From Granulibacter bethesdensis (GTDB taxonomy: Bacteria > Pseudomonadota > Alphaproteobacteria > Acetobacterales > Acetobacteraceae), in the NCBI RefSeq assembly GCF_001889545.1, contig NZ_CP018194.1:2630001-2694000 (forward strand): 64,000 bases of DNA. Reading direction: 5' to 3'. The notes under the pieces were generated by a model. That model was not told the origin of the DNA. It saw only the letters and a list, made by a program, of their open reading frames with translations, and ran no database searches. This document shows, in pieces, positions 20,531 to 30,476 of the stretch; position 1 is the first letter of the stretch; the number at the start of each line of letters is the position of its first letter. A program made the position numbers and the translations under genes.

Positions 20531-23500
20531 AGCAGAGTTTCCGCCTGACGCCGCACGGCGGGATGGTCGATTTTGCCGCTGCCCATCAGGGGCAGCGCAT
20601 CCACCGTCATGATCACCGCCGGGACCATCATTTCAGAGGCACCGGCGGCCCTGGCATGGGCCAGAAACGCCTGTTTGGACGCATCAGCCTGCGTGGTCAG
20701 CATCACAATCCTCTCCCCCTTGCGGCCATCCGGCAAAGACGTCGCGGCCGACATTGCATCCGGCCAGAGATCGGAGGCAAGAGCCTCCACCGCCGCCAGT
20801 GAGATCATTTCTCCGCCCAGCTTCGCAAAACGTTTGGCGCGCCCCTGAATGGTGACGAAACCGTCCGCGCCGATGGTGACGATATCACCCGTATCGTGCC
20901 AGCCATCCGGTGGGGGCTCAATGACGCCCGGTGCATCGGTGCGCAGATAACCCAGCATCACATTCGGTCCCCGCACCCACAGACGCCCCCCCGTTTCAAC
21001 CCCTGGCACCGGCTCCAGACGCGGCACGATCCCCGGCAGCAGACGCCCGACCGTGCCGTAACGATTATGCATCGGCGTGTTCAGGGCCAGCACCGGTGAG
21101 GTCTCCGTCACGCCATACCCCTCCAGCACACGCACGCCGAATTTTTCCTCATAGACATGGCGGGTCACCGCTTTCACTGGCTCCGCCCCTGCCACGACAT
21201 AACGCAGGGCGCGCATATCATAGGGATGCGCCATACGCGCATAGCCCATCAGAAACGTGTCCGTGCCCAGCAGGATGGTCGCATTGGTGGCGTAAATCAG
21301 CTCCGGCACGATGCGGTAGTGCAGGGGCGAGGGATACAGATAGCTCGGCACCCCGAAAGACAACGGCAGGACCAGTCCCGCCATCAACCCGAAAGAGTGA
21401 AATACGGGCAGCACATTGAACACCTTGTCCTGCCGACCGAAATCAATCACCGCAGCCGTCTGTGCGGAATTCGCCAGAATATTCCGGTGGCTGATCACAA
21501 CGCCCTTCGGTGTCCCCTCCGAACCGGAGGTAAACAGAATGGCCGCCGGCGCATCAGGGTTCCGACCCGGCACCAACGCCCGGGATTTGGTCAGAAGCCC
21601 GCGGATCTTTTCCCCTTTGCTCAGACCGGCCCGCACATCTTCCAGATAGACGATGCGCTGACTGGCAGAAAGGGCCTCGATCACCGGCTCCAGCGCCGCC
21701 TTGCTGATGAAAGCGCGAGAAGTAATCACTGTTTTCACCTGCGCAGCCTGACAAGCCGCCAGCAGATTGGCCGCGCCCGCCGTGAAATTCAGCATCGCCG
21801 GAATCCGGCGGGCCGATTGCAGCGCGAAAAACGTCACCGCGGTGGCATTGGCGTTTGGCAACAGAACACCCAGCGCCTCATCCGGTCCGGCATACACACT
21901 CAGCGCACGGCCCAGCACCGCCGCACCTGTCATCAGGCGGCTGTAGGTCAGCGGACCGGTGACCGGATCCTCAATCGCCACGCGCCGCCAGCCATGCAGG
22001 CGGGCCGCCTGTCGCACCGCATCGAACAGCGTGTGATCGACCGGGGTCGTGCGCCAGATGAGATCGGTCATCACATCATTCAGCGCACGGCCCGCAACCT
22101 CCCTGCGACGACGACCGATCAGACCGGCGGGGACTTCCAGACGTTGCGGCGCCAGCGCCGTGACCCGTACCTTGGGGAAGAGGCGACGCGGTGCCTGTTT
22201 CCGGTTGAGGCGACTGAACGGTGTGTATTCCAGACCGCTGAGACGGACCGGAATAACGTCCGCCTCGCTCCGTTCCGCGATCATCGCCGCGCCGTCATAG
22301 ACCTTCATCAGGCTGCCGGTGACGGTGATACGGCCCTCCGGGAAGATAATCAGCGGATCGCCCGCTTTTACGGCGTTGATCAGCGTGCGGGTGGCAAACG
22401 GCTTCGCTGGCTCGATCGGCAGCGCGCGCACGAAACGCAGGAAAGGCCGCACCCAAAATTTTTCAGACACGGAGCGATCAATCGCGAAAACCGGCTCCTG
22501 TTCCAGCAAGGCCAGAGACAGCACGGCGTCCAGCCAGCTGACATGGTTCAGCGCGATCACAGTACGCGGACCGGTGCGGGACAGATATTCGGCCCCCTGC
22601 AACTCGACCCGGTAGACGATGCGAAACAACAGCCAGATGGCATCCCGCAGCGCATTGGTGGGCAGAAATGCCAGAGCCAGACCAGCCACCCCCAGACTGG
22701 CCATGCCGAGCAGTCCGAACAGCATACCACTGCCCAAACCCATCAGTTGCAGCACCGCCACCAGCAGACCGCCAGCGACCATACCACCCGCCGAGATGAT
22801 ATTCGCGGCCGCCACCACCCGGGCGCGCTCGGATTCAGCAGCCCATGCCTGCAAGGCGGAAAAAGACGGCACGGCAATCAGACCAGCCGACACCGCCAGC
22901 AGGACCAGATCAACCATCACATGCGGCACGCCGGGCTGGTGCAGGAACATTCCGAGCGGCAGATCATACCCGGTACCCGCCGGGACATGCGCAATCACCC
23001 GCCACAGATCGAGACCGGCCAGCCCTTGCAAAACCGCCCCCAGCACCGAAGGCAGCAGCGCGATCCGTCCCCCACCCAATGCCGCCGCCAGAAAGGAGCC
23101 GAGCGCCACACCAATGGAGAACACCGTCAGCGCCAGCGTCACCGCCAGTTCATTGCCATGCAGCACGGATTTCACCAGCGGCCCCAGCAACGACAGGGCC
23201 ACAGCCCCCGATACCCAGAACCATGCAGCAATCAATGCAGTCCGCCACAGCCGCTTTTCTTCCCACAACTGACACAGCAGGGAACCGGTGGAGGCCAGAA
23301 TATTAGCGCGGACCCGAAGGCCCGGTACAGCAACACCGGTCGCCGGAATACGCCGCGCAAACAGGAAGGAAAGCACGGCAAACAGCGTCACCACCACGGC
23401 GAACACCGCAGGGGGCGCCCCCCTTGCCGCCAGTCCGCCCGCAACAGTTCCCAGCAGGATAGAAACGAAAGTCGCCGCCTCGATCAGCGCATTCGCAGCC

Positions 23501-23943
23501 CCCAGACGGGTCTGGGGCAAATGATCCGGCAGGATGGCGTATTTCACCGGCCCGAACAGGGCAGACAAAGTGCCGAAACAGAACAGCGCCAGAAACAGCA
23601 ATGGCAAAGAGTGCAGCAGAAATCCTGTCACGGCCAGAATTGCCGCCGGAATTTCTGCCGCCTTCAGCCATGTGGCGACGCGGGCCTTGTCATGCCCATC
23701 CGCCAGCTCTCCCGCCAGACCGGACAGCAGAAAAAAGGGCGCGATAAACACCGCGCCCGCCAAAGTGACCAGAGCTTCCCCACCATGCCAGGCACCCTGA
23801 TGACCACCGACACCCCAGAGAATCAGGAAAACCAGCGCATTCTTCAGAAAATTATCATTGAACGCCGCAAAGAACTGACACCAGAACAGCGGTGCAAACG
23901 CCCGCTCGGCCAGCAACGGACGCCGCTCGGGCGGGCGCTCCAT
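20527..23943 (-). CDS. aas: LplT-PlsC-acyl-ACP synthetase fusion (lysophospholipid repair)
   Basis: A 1138-residue three-part inner-membrane protein. Residues 1-420 are a 12-helix MFS transporter like LplT, which flips lysophospholipids inward. Residues about 430-620 are a PlsC-type acyltransferase with the NHVSWLD (H-x4-D) motif and FPEGRIT. Residues about 640-1138 are an AMP-forming acyl-ACP synthetase with FTSGSEGTPKG and the YGVTETSP and DTGDI motifs. Together they import and reacylate lysophospholipids. In E. coli these are two genes, lplT and aas. The ATG at 23943 is chosen because AGGAG is 6 bases upstream; the ATG two codons earlier abuts it. The fusion is known in several proteobacteria. 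Confidence 0.93.
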   Translation of the reverse strand: MERPPERRPLLAERAFAPLFWCQFFAAFNDNFLKNALVFLILWGVGGHQGAWHGGEALVTLAGAVFIAPFFLLSGLAGELADGHDKARVATWLKAAEIPAAILAVTGFLLHSLPLLFLALFCFGTLSALFGPVKYAILPDHLPQTRLGAANALIEAATFVSILLGTVAGGLAARGAPPAVFAVVVTLFAVLSFLFARRIPATGVAVPGLRVRANILASTGSLLCQLWEEKRLWRTALIAAWFWVSGAVALSLLGPLVKSVLHGNELAVTLALTVFSIGVALGSFLAAALGGGRIALLPSVLGAVLQGLAGLDLWRVIAHVPAGTGYDLPLGMFLHQPGVPHVMVDLVLLAVSAGLIAVPSFSALQAWAAESERARVVAAANIISAGGMVAGGLLVAVLQLMGLGSGMLFGLLGMASLGVAGLALAFLPTNALRDAIWLLFRIVYRVELQGAEYLSRTGPRTVIALNHVSWLDAVLSLALLEQEPVFAIDRSVSEKFWVRPFLRFVRALPIEPAKPFATRTLINAVKAGDPLIIFPEGRITVTGSLMKVYDGAAMIAERSEADVIPVRLSGLEYTPFSRLNRKQAPRRLFPKVRVTALAPQRLEVPAGLIGRRRREVAGRALNDVMTDLIWRTTPVDHTLFDAVRQAARLHGWRRVAIEDPVTGPLTYSRLMTGAAVLGRALSVYAGPDEALGVLLPNANATAVTFFALQSARRIPAMLNFTAGAANLLAACQAAQVKTVITSRAFISKAALEPVIEALSASQRIVYLEDVRAGLSKGEKIRGLLTKSRALVPGRNPDAPAAILFTSGSEGTPKGVVISHRNILANSAQTAAVIDFGRQDKVFNVLPVFHSFGLMAGLVLPLSFGVPSYLYPSPLHYRIVPELIYATNATILLGTDTFLMGYARMAHPYDMRALRYVVAGAEPVKAVTRHVYEEKFGVRVLEGYGVTETSPVLALNTPMHNRYGTVGRLLPGIVPRLEPVPGVETGGRLWVRGPNVMLGYLRTDAPGVIEPPPDGWHDTGDIVTIGADGFVTIQGRAKRFAKLGGEMISLAAVEALASDLWPDAMSAATSLPDGRKGERIVMLTTQADASKQAFLAHARAAGASEMMVPAVIMTVDALPLMGSGKIDHPAVRRQAETLL

Positions 23944-23980
23944 GGTCATCTCCTATAACAGGGGCTAAGGCACGGAAGCT

Positions 23981-24433
23981 TTATTCGAGTTCGAGAGTGC
24001 TCGTAGGCAACGGACGGGCCCGCCGATTTTCATCAATGGCGACAAACACGAACACGGCCCGCGTCACCTTGCGGTAATCTTCCGCAACGCGCGGGCGTCG
24101 CCACGCCTCCACCGCAATCCGCATCGAACTGCGACCGGTGGAGAGCAGCTTCGCATACAGGCTGACCTCATCTCCCACCACCACCGGAGCCAGAAAGGCG
24201 ATCGAGTCGACAGCGACCGTGACGCAGCGGCCCCGCGCATAGCGTGTGGCCACATTTCCGGCTGCCATATCCATCAGCGACATCAGCCAGCCGCCGAAAA
24301 TATCACCTGCCGGATTCGTATCCGCCGGCATGGCGATGGTACGGATCATGGGCGGCTCGGTGGGCGGGCCTTCACCTTCGGACAGTTCAGGATCCTCAGC
24401 ATGAGAGGAAGAGGTTAAGTCTGGATCGGACAT
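23981..24433 (-). CDS. Acyl-CoA thioesterase, hotdog fold
   Basis: A 150-residue single-hotdog thioesterase of the YciA/BFIT group, hydrolysing acyl-CoA in the cytoplasm. The characteristic segments are [21 protein letters not shown] (catalytic Asp region), [17 protein letters not shown] and a long beta strand ending [12 protein letters not shown]. The ATG at 24433 is favoured by GAAGG 6 bases upstream; earlier in-frame GTG and ATG codons would add 8-9 residues. It lies 37 bases upstream of the lysophospholipid-repair gene on the same strand, so both may share a promoter and a membrane-lipid role. Confidence 0.9.
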   Translation of the reverse strand: MSDPDLTSSSHAEDPELSEGEGPPTEPPMIRTIAMPADTNPAGDIFGGWLMSLMDMAAGNVATRYARGRCVTVAVDSIAFLAPVVVGDEVSLYAKLLSTGRSSMRIAVEAWRRPRVAEDYRKVTRAVFVFVAIDENRRARPLPTSTLELE

Positions 24434-24649
24434 TCGAACCTTCGCTTTTTCCGGCATCACCTGATGAGGGATCAGGAACAGGGAAGCCCCGTTCTCCTGA
24501 CCGGTTTATTCGCTCCTATCCTGTTGCATCGCTTCATGCCGGTCCATAGTCAGGGCAGCACGAAATCCTTTAAAGGTCACCTGCCTGACAGGCAGCGTGA
24601 CGGCAAGGCCGGGCAATTCCACATCCGGTCCAGTGATGAGAACGGCAGC

Positions 24650-25288
24650 ATGACCGATACAGCGACCTCTTCCCAGCCAGACAGCTCTATCCCGGCAGCC
24701 CTCCCTGCACTGGATGACAGGCTGGCAGCTGCCATTTTCCGGGAGGGGCGAACCTTTGACCGCTGGAAACCCCAGCCGGTCAGTGATGAAACCCTGCGCG
24801 CCGTCTATGATCTGGCCCGGCTCGGCCCGACATCCGGCAATTCCTGTCCGGCCCGGTTCGTTTTCATCCGCCATCCGGAAGCGAAGCAGAAGCTGCGCTC
24901 CGCCCTGTCCGGCGGGAATGTCGAAAAGACCATGCAGGCGCCCGTCACGGTCATCGTCGCGCATGATCCGTTATTTTACGATAAACTGCCGCATTTGTGG
25001 CCTTATGAGGATGCCCGCGACTGGTTCGTGCATAATGCGGCGCTGGCCGAAGAAACCGCGATCCGGAATGCCACCCTGCAAGGGGCTTATCTGCTGCTGG
25101 CTGCCCGTACAATCGGGCTGGATGCCGGCCCCATGTCTGGCTTCGACCGGGCGAAGGTCGATTCCGCTTTTCTGATGCCGCAGGGTTGGCGCAGCGAATT
25201 TCTGATCAATCTCGGCTATGGCGATCCTGAAGACCTCCCTCCCCGCGCACCGCGTCTGACATTCGAGGAAGCCTGCGAGATCCTGTAA
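24650..25288 (+). CDS. Malonic semialdehyde reductase / nitroreductase family (RutE-like)
   Basis: A 212-residue FMN-dependent nitroreductase-fold protein that most resembles RutE / HadB-type malonic semialdehyde reductases. Visible motifs are [17 protein letters not shown] (FMN binding, about residue 62), the segment [19 protein letters not shown], and [11 protein letters not shown] in the C-terminal half. The remaining rut genes are not nearby, so pyrimidine catabolism is not implied. The ATG at 24650 begins a plausible N-terminus; its ribosome site is weak (GAGAACGG). It is divergent from the thioesterase gene, with 216 bases between. Confidence 0.85.
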   Translation: MTDTATSSQPDSSIPAALPALDDRLAAAIFREGRTFDRWKPQPVSDETLRAVYDLARLGPTSGNSCPARFVFIRHPEAKQKLRSALSGGNVEKTMQAPVTVIVAHDPLFYDKLPHLWPYEDARDWFVHNAALAEETAIRNATLQGAYLLLAARTIGLDAGPMSGFDRAKVDSAFLMPQGWRSEFLINLGYGDPEDLPPRAPRLTFEEACEIL

Positions 25289-25308
25289 TCCTCGTTTTTT
25301 TGAAGGGC

Positions 25309-26883
25309 CTACAGGGACACCGCACTGTCCTGATGGGGCGGAGGGGTCTGAAAAGCGGATGAGGCCAGCCCGATACCTGAATCCCCCACGCCTGAATCCC
25401 CGGCACCTGTGTCATTGTCTCTGGGCAGCATCCCGGTCGGTGATTTCTCCCACACGGGAAGCCAAAAGGCGAAAATGCTGCCTTTCCCCTGCTCGCTCTC
25501 GATGAACAACTGGCCACGATGACGGTTGACGATGTGCTTGACGATCGCCAGGCCCAGCCCGGTGCCGCTGGCCGCACGGGACCGTGCCTTGTCCACCCGG
25601 TAGAATCGCTCCGTCAGGCGCGGCAGGTGCATGCGTGAAATACCGGGACCATCATCCCTGACCTTCACCAGCACACCACGCCGTTTCAGGCCGTAAGCAT
25701 TCAGGGAAACATCCTGCTCAGGCTGGGCAGTCGAAATGCCCGTCTCCAGGCCGGTCTCGATGGCGGTCATCGTGACCTCTCCGCCGTCACGCCCGTATTT
25801 GATCGCGTTGTCCAAAAGATTCTGCAAAACCTGCGTCAACTGATCCGCATCCCCGGCCACTTTCGGCAGAGGCGGCAGGTTCAGTTGCAACCGCATGTTC
25901 CGTTCCTGAAGGCGTGGCTCGAACGCCTCGATCTGACGTTCGATCAGCTCATTCAGCATGACCGGGCGGTCCGGGCGCTGGTGCTCCATCAATTCGATCC
26001 GCGACAGGCTGAGCAGATCATCGATCAGCCGGTTCATCCGCTCGGCCTGCTCTGCCATGATGCCCAGGAAACGGGCCTGGGCTGGAAGATCTTCGGCGGC
26101 GGGGCCACGCAAGGTCTCGATAAAACCGATCAGGCTGGCAAGCGGTGTACGCAACTCATGGCTGGCATTGGCGACGAAATCGGCTCGCATCCGCTCCACC
26201 GCCGCCTCCCTTGAGCGGTCCGACAGAACCAGCAGGGCATTACCCGTTTTCTGAAGATCAGGCTCCAGATGCAGGATTGTCGCCTCGACCTCCCGCTGCA
26301 TCGGCGCAGCCAGCACGATCCGGGCATTCTGGCGGATGCGGGTTTCGTACGCTTTCGTCACCGCCGCCTGAATGCCAGGATGACGCAGCACAGCCGGAAG
26401 ATCGCGGCCAAAAGTCGTGCGGGCCGCCTCGTTACGGCGCGCAGGCATGCGACGCTCGTCCAGAATGATCAGCGGATCGGGCAGTTTTTCAACAATCGTT
26501 TCGTTCAGCAGGGCGCGATCATCGGCTGCCGCAACCTGAAGCGCAAAAGCGCCGGTCACGCGGCGGGTTTCCGCTTTCAACCAGTGCGGCGCCCCCCATG
26601 TCACCCGCCCATCATGCGGCGCATCCGCCTTCATGCCGTCACCCGCACGAAGAGCAGTATACAATTCTCTCAATTCGATGACCCGCAATGAAGCTGCCAA
26701 CAGCGCCAATGCCACGATGATCGACGCGGTGATCGCACATTCCCGCCATGCCAGAAGCTGAAACGCGGCCAGTGCGCCCAGCAGCAGCAGGAAGGGCAGA
26801 CTCAGCCGCACGGCCGTCTGCCAGAACAACGTCATGCCCGGCGGTTTGATCGCCGGAGGGGGGGGAGGAAAAGTCAGGGGCAC
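25309..26883 (-). CDS. phoR: PhoR-type sensor histidine kinase
   Basis: A 524-residue membrane histidine kinase. Two transmembrane segments lie near residues 25-65, and a PAS-like region covers about residues 120-210. The phosphoacceptor His is in the H-box NASHELRTPLASLIGF (about residue 240). The ATPase domain has the N-box DNAIKYG, DDGPGIS and GTGLGLAIVKHIV. The architecture matches PhoR, the phosphate sensor, but phoB and pst are not in the window. The annotated start is a GTG (MPLTF); the next in-frame ATG at 26835 (MTLFWQ) is an equal candidate because neither has a clear ribosome site. Confidence 0.85.
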   Translation of the reverse strand: MPLTFPPPPPAIKPPGMTLFWQTAVRLSLPFLLLLGALAAFQLLAWRECAITASIIVALALLAASLRVIELRELYTALRAGDGMKADAPHDGRVTWGAPHWLKAETRRVTGAFALQVAAADDRALLNETIVEKLPDPLIILDERRMPARRNEAARTTFGRDLPAVLRHPGIQAAVTKAYETRIRQNARIVLAAPMQREVEATILHLEPDLQKTGNALLVLSDRSREAAVERMRADFVANASHELRTPLASLIGFIETLRGPAAEDLPAQARFLGIMAEQAERMNRLIDDLLSLSRIELMEHQRPDRPVMLNELIERQIEAFEPRLQERNMRLQLNLPPLPKVAGDADQLTQVLQNLLDNAIKYGRDGGEVTMTAIETGLETGISTAQPEQDVSLNAYGLKRRGVLVKVRDDGPGISRMHLPRLTERFYRVDKARSRAASGTGLGLAIVKHIVNRHRGQLFIESEQGKGSIFAFWLPVWEKSPTGMLPRDNDTGAGDSGVGDSGIGLASSAFQTPPPHQDSAVSL

Positions 26884-26993
26884 GGAGGCAGGCTCAATGA
26901 AAACAGGGCGTCAGCCTAACTCAGTTACGCTCCGGGCGGCAGTCACACCGTGTGACACTTCAAACACAATGAAACCAGCGCCCGGCTCTGTCA

Positions 26994-28214
26994 TCAGCTT
27001 CCGGCAGAGTTCAGCTTCTGCGGAGCAGGTTCAATCATTTTGGGACTGCCCGACTCTATCTCATACAACGCCAGCCCGCGGCTGACCTTTCCATCCGGAT
27101 GCAGCACCAGCACCCCATCCACGCCCGCAAACCCGGCCGGTCGGGTCAGGCTGTCCACCGACACGCTGCCTTCACTGGCAATGACCCGCGCGATGGAGGC
27201 GGCATCATAGGCCAAATCCTGCAAAGCCAGCGGTGCCGAGCCATATTTTGCCTGATAACGCTGCACATAATCAGTGCGCGTGGCCTGATCAGGGGCCGCA
27301 TACCATGCTCCGTTCAGCGTATTGCCAGCCCCCGCACGGGCACGTTCCGATGACCACAAGGCAGGCCCCATGATACGCACCGTCGGGGTGTTGATATCAT
27401 AATAGGGCAACAGACTGCCGATCTCGGCCAGACGGGTTCCGACATCTGCAAGCAACAGCGCATCGAAAGGCGGCGGCGGAACGGAGCTGCGCGACAACTC
27501 TGCTGCCAGTTTGCGATCACCGCTCTTTTTGGCCGCACGGATTTTTTGCTCCAGTGGCCCGCGACGGCTGGCATAACCGGACAGGTCACGCACGGTGGCG
27601 TTCATGGCCTCCATCCCGCCGGAGTAATGCCGCACCGTGGCATCCGGCGCAAACTGCACCAGCGCCCGGCCCATGGCAGAGCCCAGCTCGGTATTCGGCA
27701 GCAGAGCTGCAATACGGGTCCTGCCCTGTGCGCGTGCGGCCTGCACCAGCCGCTCTACCTGCTGATCCGGGGTCAGCCCCATCACCCATACACCGGGCTG
27801 GGCCTGGGACGGGCTGGAGGTAAAGGCGAGGACGGGTATCCCGGCCTGCCGGGCGGGCGCTGCCGCCGCGCCGGTTTCAGCCGCGCTGAACGGGCCGAGA
27901 ATCATGTAGGCACCGCCCGCTACCGCTGCCTGGGCTGCCTGTGCCGCACCGTTGGGCGTGCCATGCGTATCAATCGGCTCCAGACGCGGGGAACCGGGGA
28001 CATCAAGCGCCAGCTGCGCCGCCTTGAGCATCGCCTGCCCGCGCGGAGCCTCGGGACCGGAGAGCGGCAACAGAATCGCCAGATGGTCCAGTTTACCGTT
28101 ACCCTGCCCTGCGCTACCGCTGAGACGGAATGGGCCGCTACCCCCTGAAAGGGTGTTCGAGCACCCCGCCAGTGCCAGACTGGCCACGAGGAGAGACAAT
28201 GTCCGACGCCGCAT
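26994..28214 (-). CDS. Penicillin-binding protein activator (LpoA-like lipoprotein)
   Basis: A 406-residue lipoprotein whose lipobox LAGC gives Cys18. The rest is a periplasmic-binding-protein fold like the C-terminal domain of LpoA, which activates PBP1A from the outer membrane. Typical segments are LAILLPLSGPEAPRGQAMLKAAQLAL and GAYMILGPFSAAETGAAAA. E. coli LpoA is longer (678) because of an N-terminal TPR domain that is absent here. The ATG at 28214 is supported by AAAGGGG about 6 bases upstream. It overlaps the divergent rsmI start by 16 bases; the yraL(rsmI)/yraM(lpoA) divergence is conserved in proteobacteria. A generic amino-acid-binding protein is the alternative. Confidence 0.85.
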   Translation of the reverse strand: MRRRTLSLLVASLALAGCSNTLSGGSGPFRLSGSAGQGNGKLDHLAILLPLSGPEAPRGQAMLKAAQLALDVPGSPRLEPIDTHGTPNGAAQAAQAAVAGGAYMILGPFSAAETGAAAAPARQAGIPVLAFTSSPSQAQPGVWVMGLTPDQQVERLVQAARAQGRTRIAALLPNTELGSAMGRALVQFAPDATVRHYSGGMEAMNATVRDLSGYASRRGPLEQKIRAAKKSGDRKLAAELSRSSVPPPPFDALLLADVGTRLAEIGSLLPYYDINTPTVRIMGPALWSSERARAGAGNTLNGAWYAAPDQATRTDYVQRYQAKYGSAPLALQDLAYDAASIARVIASEGSVSVDSLTRPAGFAGVDGVLVLHPDGKVSRGLALYEIESGSPKMIEPAPQKLNSAGS

Positions 28215-29206
28215 GCGATCCCCTTTCCACCGGTACATCTCTGCCCGATGCCCACATCCGGCAGGCAAACGCAGAGAACCCGGCCATTGTTGCACAACCC
28301 GCCCGAACGACGGAACAGGACGATCCGGACGAACAGGCCCGTGCTCTTCCCGCTGGTCTTGCGCCTTCCGGTCTTGTGCTCGTCTCCACGCCGATCGGCA
28401 ACCTTCAGGACATGTCGACACGTGGCATTGAGACACTCAGACACGCCGATATGATCCTGTGCGAGGATACCCGCACCACCACCCGCCTCTGCACTGCTTT
28501 CGGCATCAACCGCCGTCTGGAAGCCCTGCATGAGCATAATGAGGAAGCCCGGATTCCCGCCCTGCTGGGCATGATGCGGGCCGGGAAGCGGCTGGCGCTC
28601 GTCTCCGATGCCGGCACACCGCTGGTCTCCGATCCCGGATTCCGGCTGGTGCGTGCCGCCCTTGCCGAAGGGCTTCCGGTAACCGGCATTCCGGGCGCCA
28701 ATGCGGCCCTGCTGGCCCTGACCCTGTCCGGCCTGCCGCCGCATCCCTTCCTGTTCCTGGGCTTCCCCGCCCCGAAGGAGGCCGCGCGACGCACCGGCTT
28801 TACCAGCTTACGGGCGGCAGAGGCAGCCGGGCTGAGCACCACCATGATCTGGCACGAGGCTCCTCACAGGCTGGCAGCCTGCCTGCATGACATGCTGGCC
28901 GTTTTCGGGGATCGCCCCGCCGCCGTCGCGCGGGAACTGACCAAGCGGTTCGAGGAAGTCCGACGCGGCTCTCTCTCCGACCTGACCCGGCATTATCAGG
29001 CCCATGAAGCACGCGGCGAGATCACCGTGCTGCTCGGCCCCGCCCCGGCAGAACAGGCCACGGCGCAGGATCTGGATACCGCCCTGTTGCAGGCGCTGGA
29101 AACCCACAGCGTCAAGGATGCGGCCGCCCTGGTGGCAACCGCCATCGCCATGCCGCGCAAACAGGTTTATGCGCGCGCCTTGCAGCTTCAGCAGCAGTCG
29201 AAATGA
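28199..29206 (+). CDS. rsmI: 16S rRNA 2'-O-ribose C1402 methyltransferase
   Basis: A 335-residue RsmI, which methylates the 2'-O of C1402 in 16S rRNA using S-adenosylmethionine. The tetrapyrrole-methylase fold shows LVLVSTPIGNLQDMSTRG, ILCEDTRTT, LVSDAGTPLVSDPG and GIPGANAALLALTLSGLP. The C-terminal domain is present. The N-terminus carries about 55 extra residues before the conserved fold. The ATG at 28199 has GAGGAG about 7 bases upstream. The downstream neighbour is a tRNA gene rather than the YraN gene that usually follows in alphaproteobacteria. Confidence 0.97.
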   Translation: MSDAACDPLSTGTSLPDAHIRQANAENPAIVAQPARTTEQDDPDEQARALPAGLAPSGLVLVSTPIGNLQDMSTRGIETLRHADMILCEDTRTTTRLCTAFGINRRLEALHEHNEEARIPALLGMMRAGKRLALVSDAGTPLVSDPGFRLVRAALAEGLPVTGIPGANAALLALTLSGLPPHPFLFLGFPAPKEAARRTGFTSLRAAEAAGLSTTMIWHEAPHRLAACLHDMLAVFGDRPAAVARELTKRFEEVRRGSLSDLTRHYQAHEARGEITVLLGPAPAEQATAQDLDTALLQALETHSVKDAAALVATAIAMPRKQVYARALQLQQQSK

Positions 29207-29229
29207 TCCGGTGAGGACAGGGAGGGGAG

Positions 29230-29306
29230 TGGTGTCCCCGGCGGGATTCGAACCCACGGCCCCAGGATTAGGAATCCTGTGCTCTATCCTGCTGAGCTAC
29301 GGAGAC
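29230..29306 (-). tRNA. tRNA-Arg (anticodon CCU)
   Basis: A 77-base cloverleaf on the minus strand with the 3' CCA encoded. The acceptor stem pairs GTCTCCG with CGGGGAC, including one T-G pair. The anticodon stem is CAGGA/TCCTG with loop TTCCTAA, giving anticodon CCT and thus reading AGG as arginine. The T arm has the usual GTTCGAATC. The gene lies tail-to-tail with rsmI. Confidence 0.96.
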
Positions 29307-29416
29307 ACTGCTTCTCATCATACCCGATCCTGAAATTCTTGCTACCCCGTGCCGCCCCGGCCCGCACTCGGACAGCGCCGTCTTGACTTCGTCGAGCGAG
29401 CGCCGATGCTCCTGAT

Positions 29417-30436
29417 ATGGACCCGCAAACGCTGCATCATTCCCTGCTGACTTTCGACAGCCATATCGACATCCCATGGCCGGACGGGCCGGGAGCGTTC
29501 GAGGACAGCCCGAGGCGGCATGTCGATATTCCCAAAATGGAGCGCGGCTCGCTCTCCGCCGGATGTCTGGTGGCCTATGTGCCGCAGGGGCCGCGCACCG
29601 ATGAAGGCCGCAGCGCTGCCCGCGACCGCGCCATGGCCATGCTGGAAACGATCCGGCGAATCGGCGAAGAGGCTGCCTCCCACGGTAAATCCGTGCGCGT
29701 GGTCGATACCGCCGACGCCATCGAAGCGGCCCATCGCGACAAGGCCATCGCCATTCTTCCGGCGGTCGAGAACGGCTATGCCATGGGCACCGATCTGACC
29801 GTGCTGGACCGGTTCCGTGCTTTGGGGGCGCGGTATCTGACCCTGACCCATAACGGCCATAACGACATTGCCGACTCAGCCCGCCCCATTCCGGCACTGG
29901 GTGATGACGGGCCGGAGCATCATGGCCTGTCCGCACTGGGGCGGGACGTCATCCAGCGCCTCAACCGGCTTGGGATGCTGGTCGATGTCAGCCATGCCTC
30001 GAAAGAGACCATGATTCAGGCGGCCGATCTTTCCACCACGCCGGTCGTGGCCACACATTCCTGTGTCCGGGCGCTGTGCGATCATCCGCGCAATCTCGAT
30101 GACGAACAGCTCGATGTGCTGAAAAGCACGGGGGGGCTGATCCAGATCACCGCCATGGACGGATTCCTGCGCAAGGGGGGCACGCTGGAAACGGTCAGCG
30201 TCGCGGATTTTGTCGATCACATTGATTATGTGGTGCGCCGCATCGGCATCGCGCATGTCGGCATTTCCTCCGACTTTGATGGCGGCGGAGAAATCACCGG
30301 CTGGCGAAATGCAGCGGACAGCCCGAACCTGACCGCCGAACTGGTGAAGCGCGGCTATGATGAAGCCGCCATCCAGGCATTCTGGGGTGGCAATTTCCTG
30401 CGTCTGTTACGAATCGCGGAGCAGCGTGCGGGCTGA
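29417..30436 (+). CDS. Membrane-dipeptidase family peptidase (M19)
   Basis: A 339-residue renal-dipeptidase-type metallohydrolase (peptidase family M19), cleaving dipeptides with a binuclear zinc site. The N-terminal metal motif is DSHIDIP (H-x-D, about residue 15). Next come LTHNGHNDIAD, the VDVSHASKETM segment, and TPVVATHSCVRALCDHPRNL. The C-terminal GISSDFDGGG is also typical. No signal peptide is visible, so it is predicted cytoplasmic. The length is normal (about 330). It has no clear operon partner; the region after its stop is the non-coding stretch with a Fur-like site. Confidence 0.93.
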   Translation: MDPQTLHHSLLTFDSHIDIPWPDGPGAFEDSPRRHVDIPKMERGSLSAGCLVAYVPQGPRTDEGRSAARDRAMAMLETIRRIGEEAASHGKSVRVVDTADAIEAAHRDKAIAILPAVENGYAMGTDLTVLDRFRALGARYLTLTHNGHNDIADSARPIPALGDDGPEHHGLSALGRDVIQRLNRLGMLVDVSHASKETMIQAADLSTTPVVATHSCVRALCDHPRNLDDEQLDVLKSTGGLIQITAMDGFLRKGGTLETVSVADFVDHIDYVVRRIGIAHVGISSDFDGGGEITGWRNAADSPNLTAELVKRGYDEAAIQAFWGGNFLRLLRIAEQRAG

Positions 30437-30476
30437 ACGGATTGTAACGCTGCTCCTGAATTCATGGTGAATCAGA

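Noticed and set aside
21157-23958. A 933-codon plus-strand open frame opposite the acyltransferase fusion
   Set aside because: Low-complexity, Gln/His/Arg-rich antisense frame of a gene with strong domain evidence; a GC-bias artefact.
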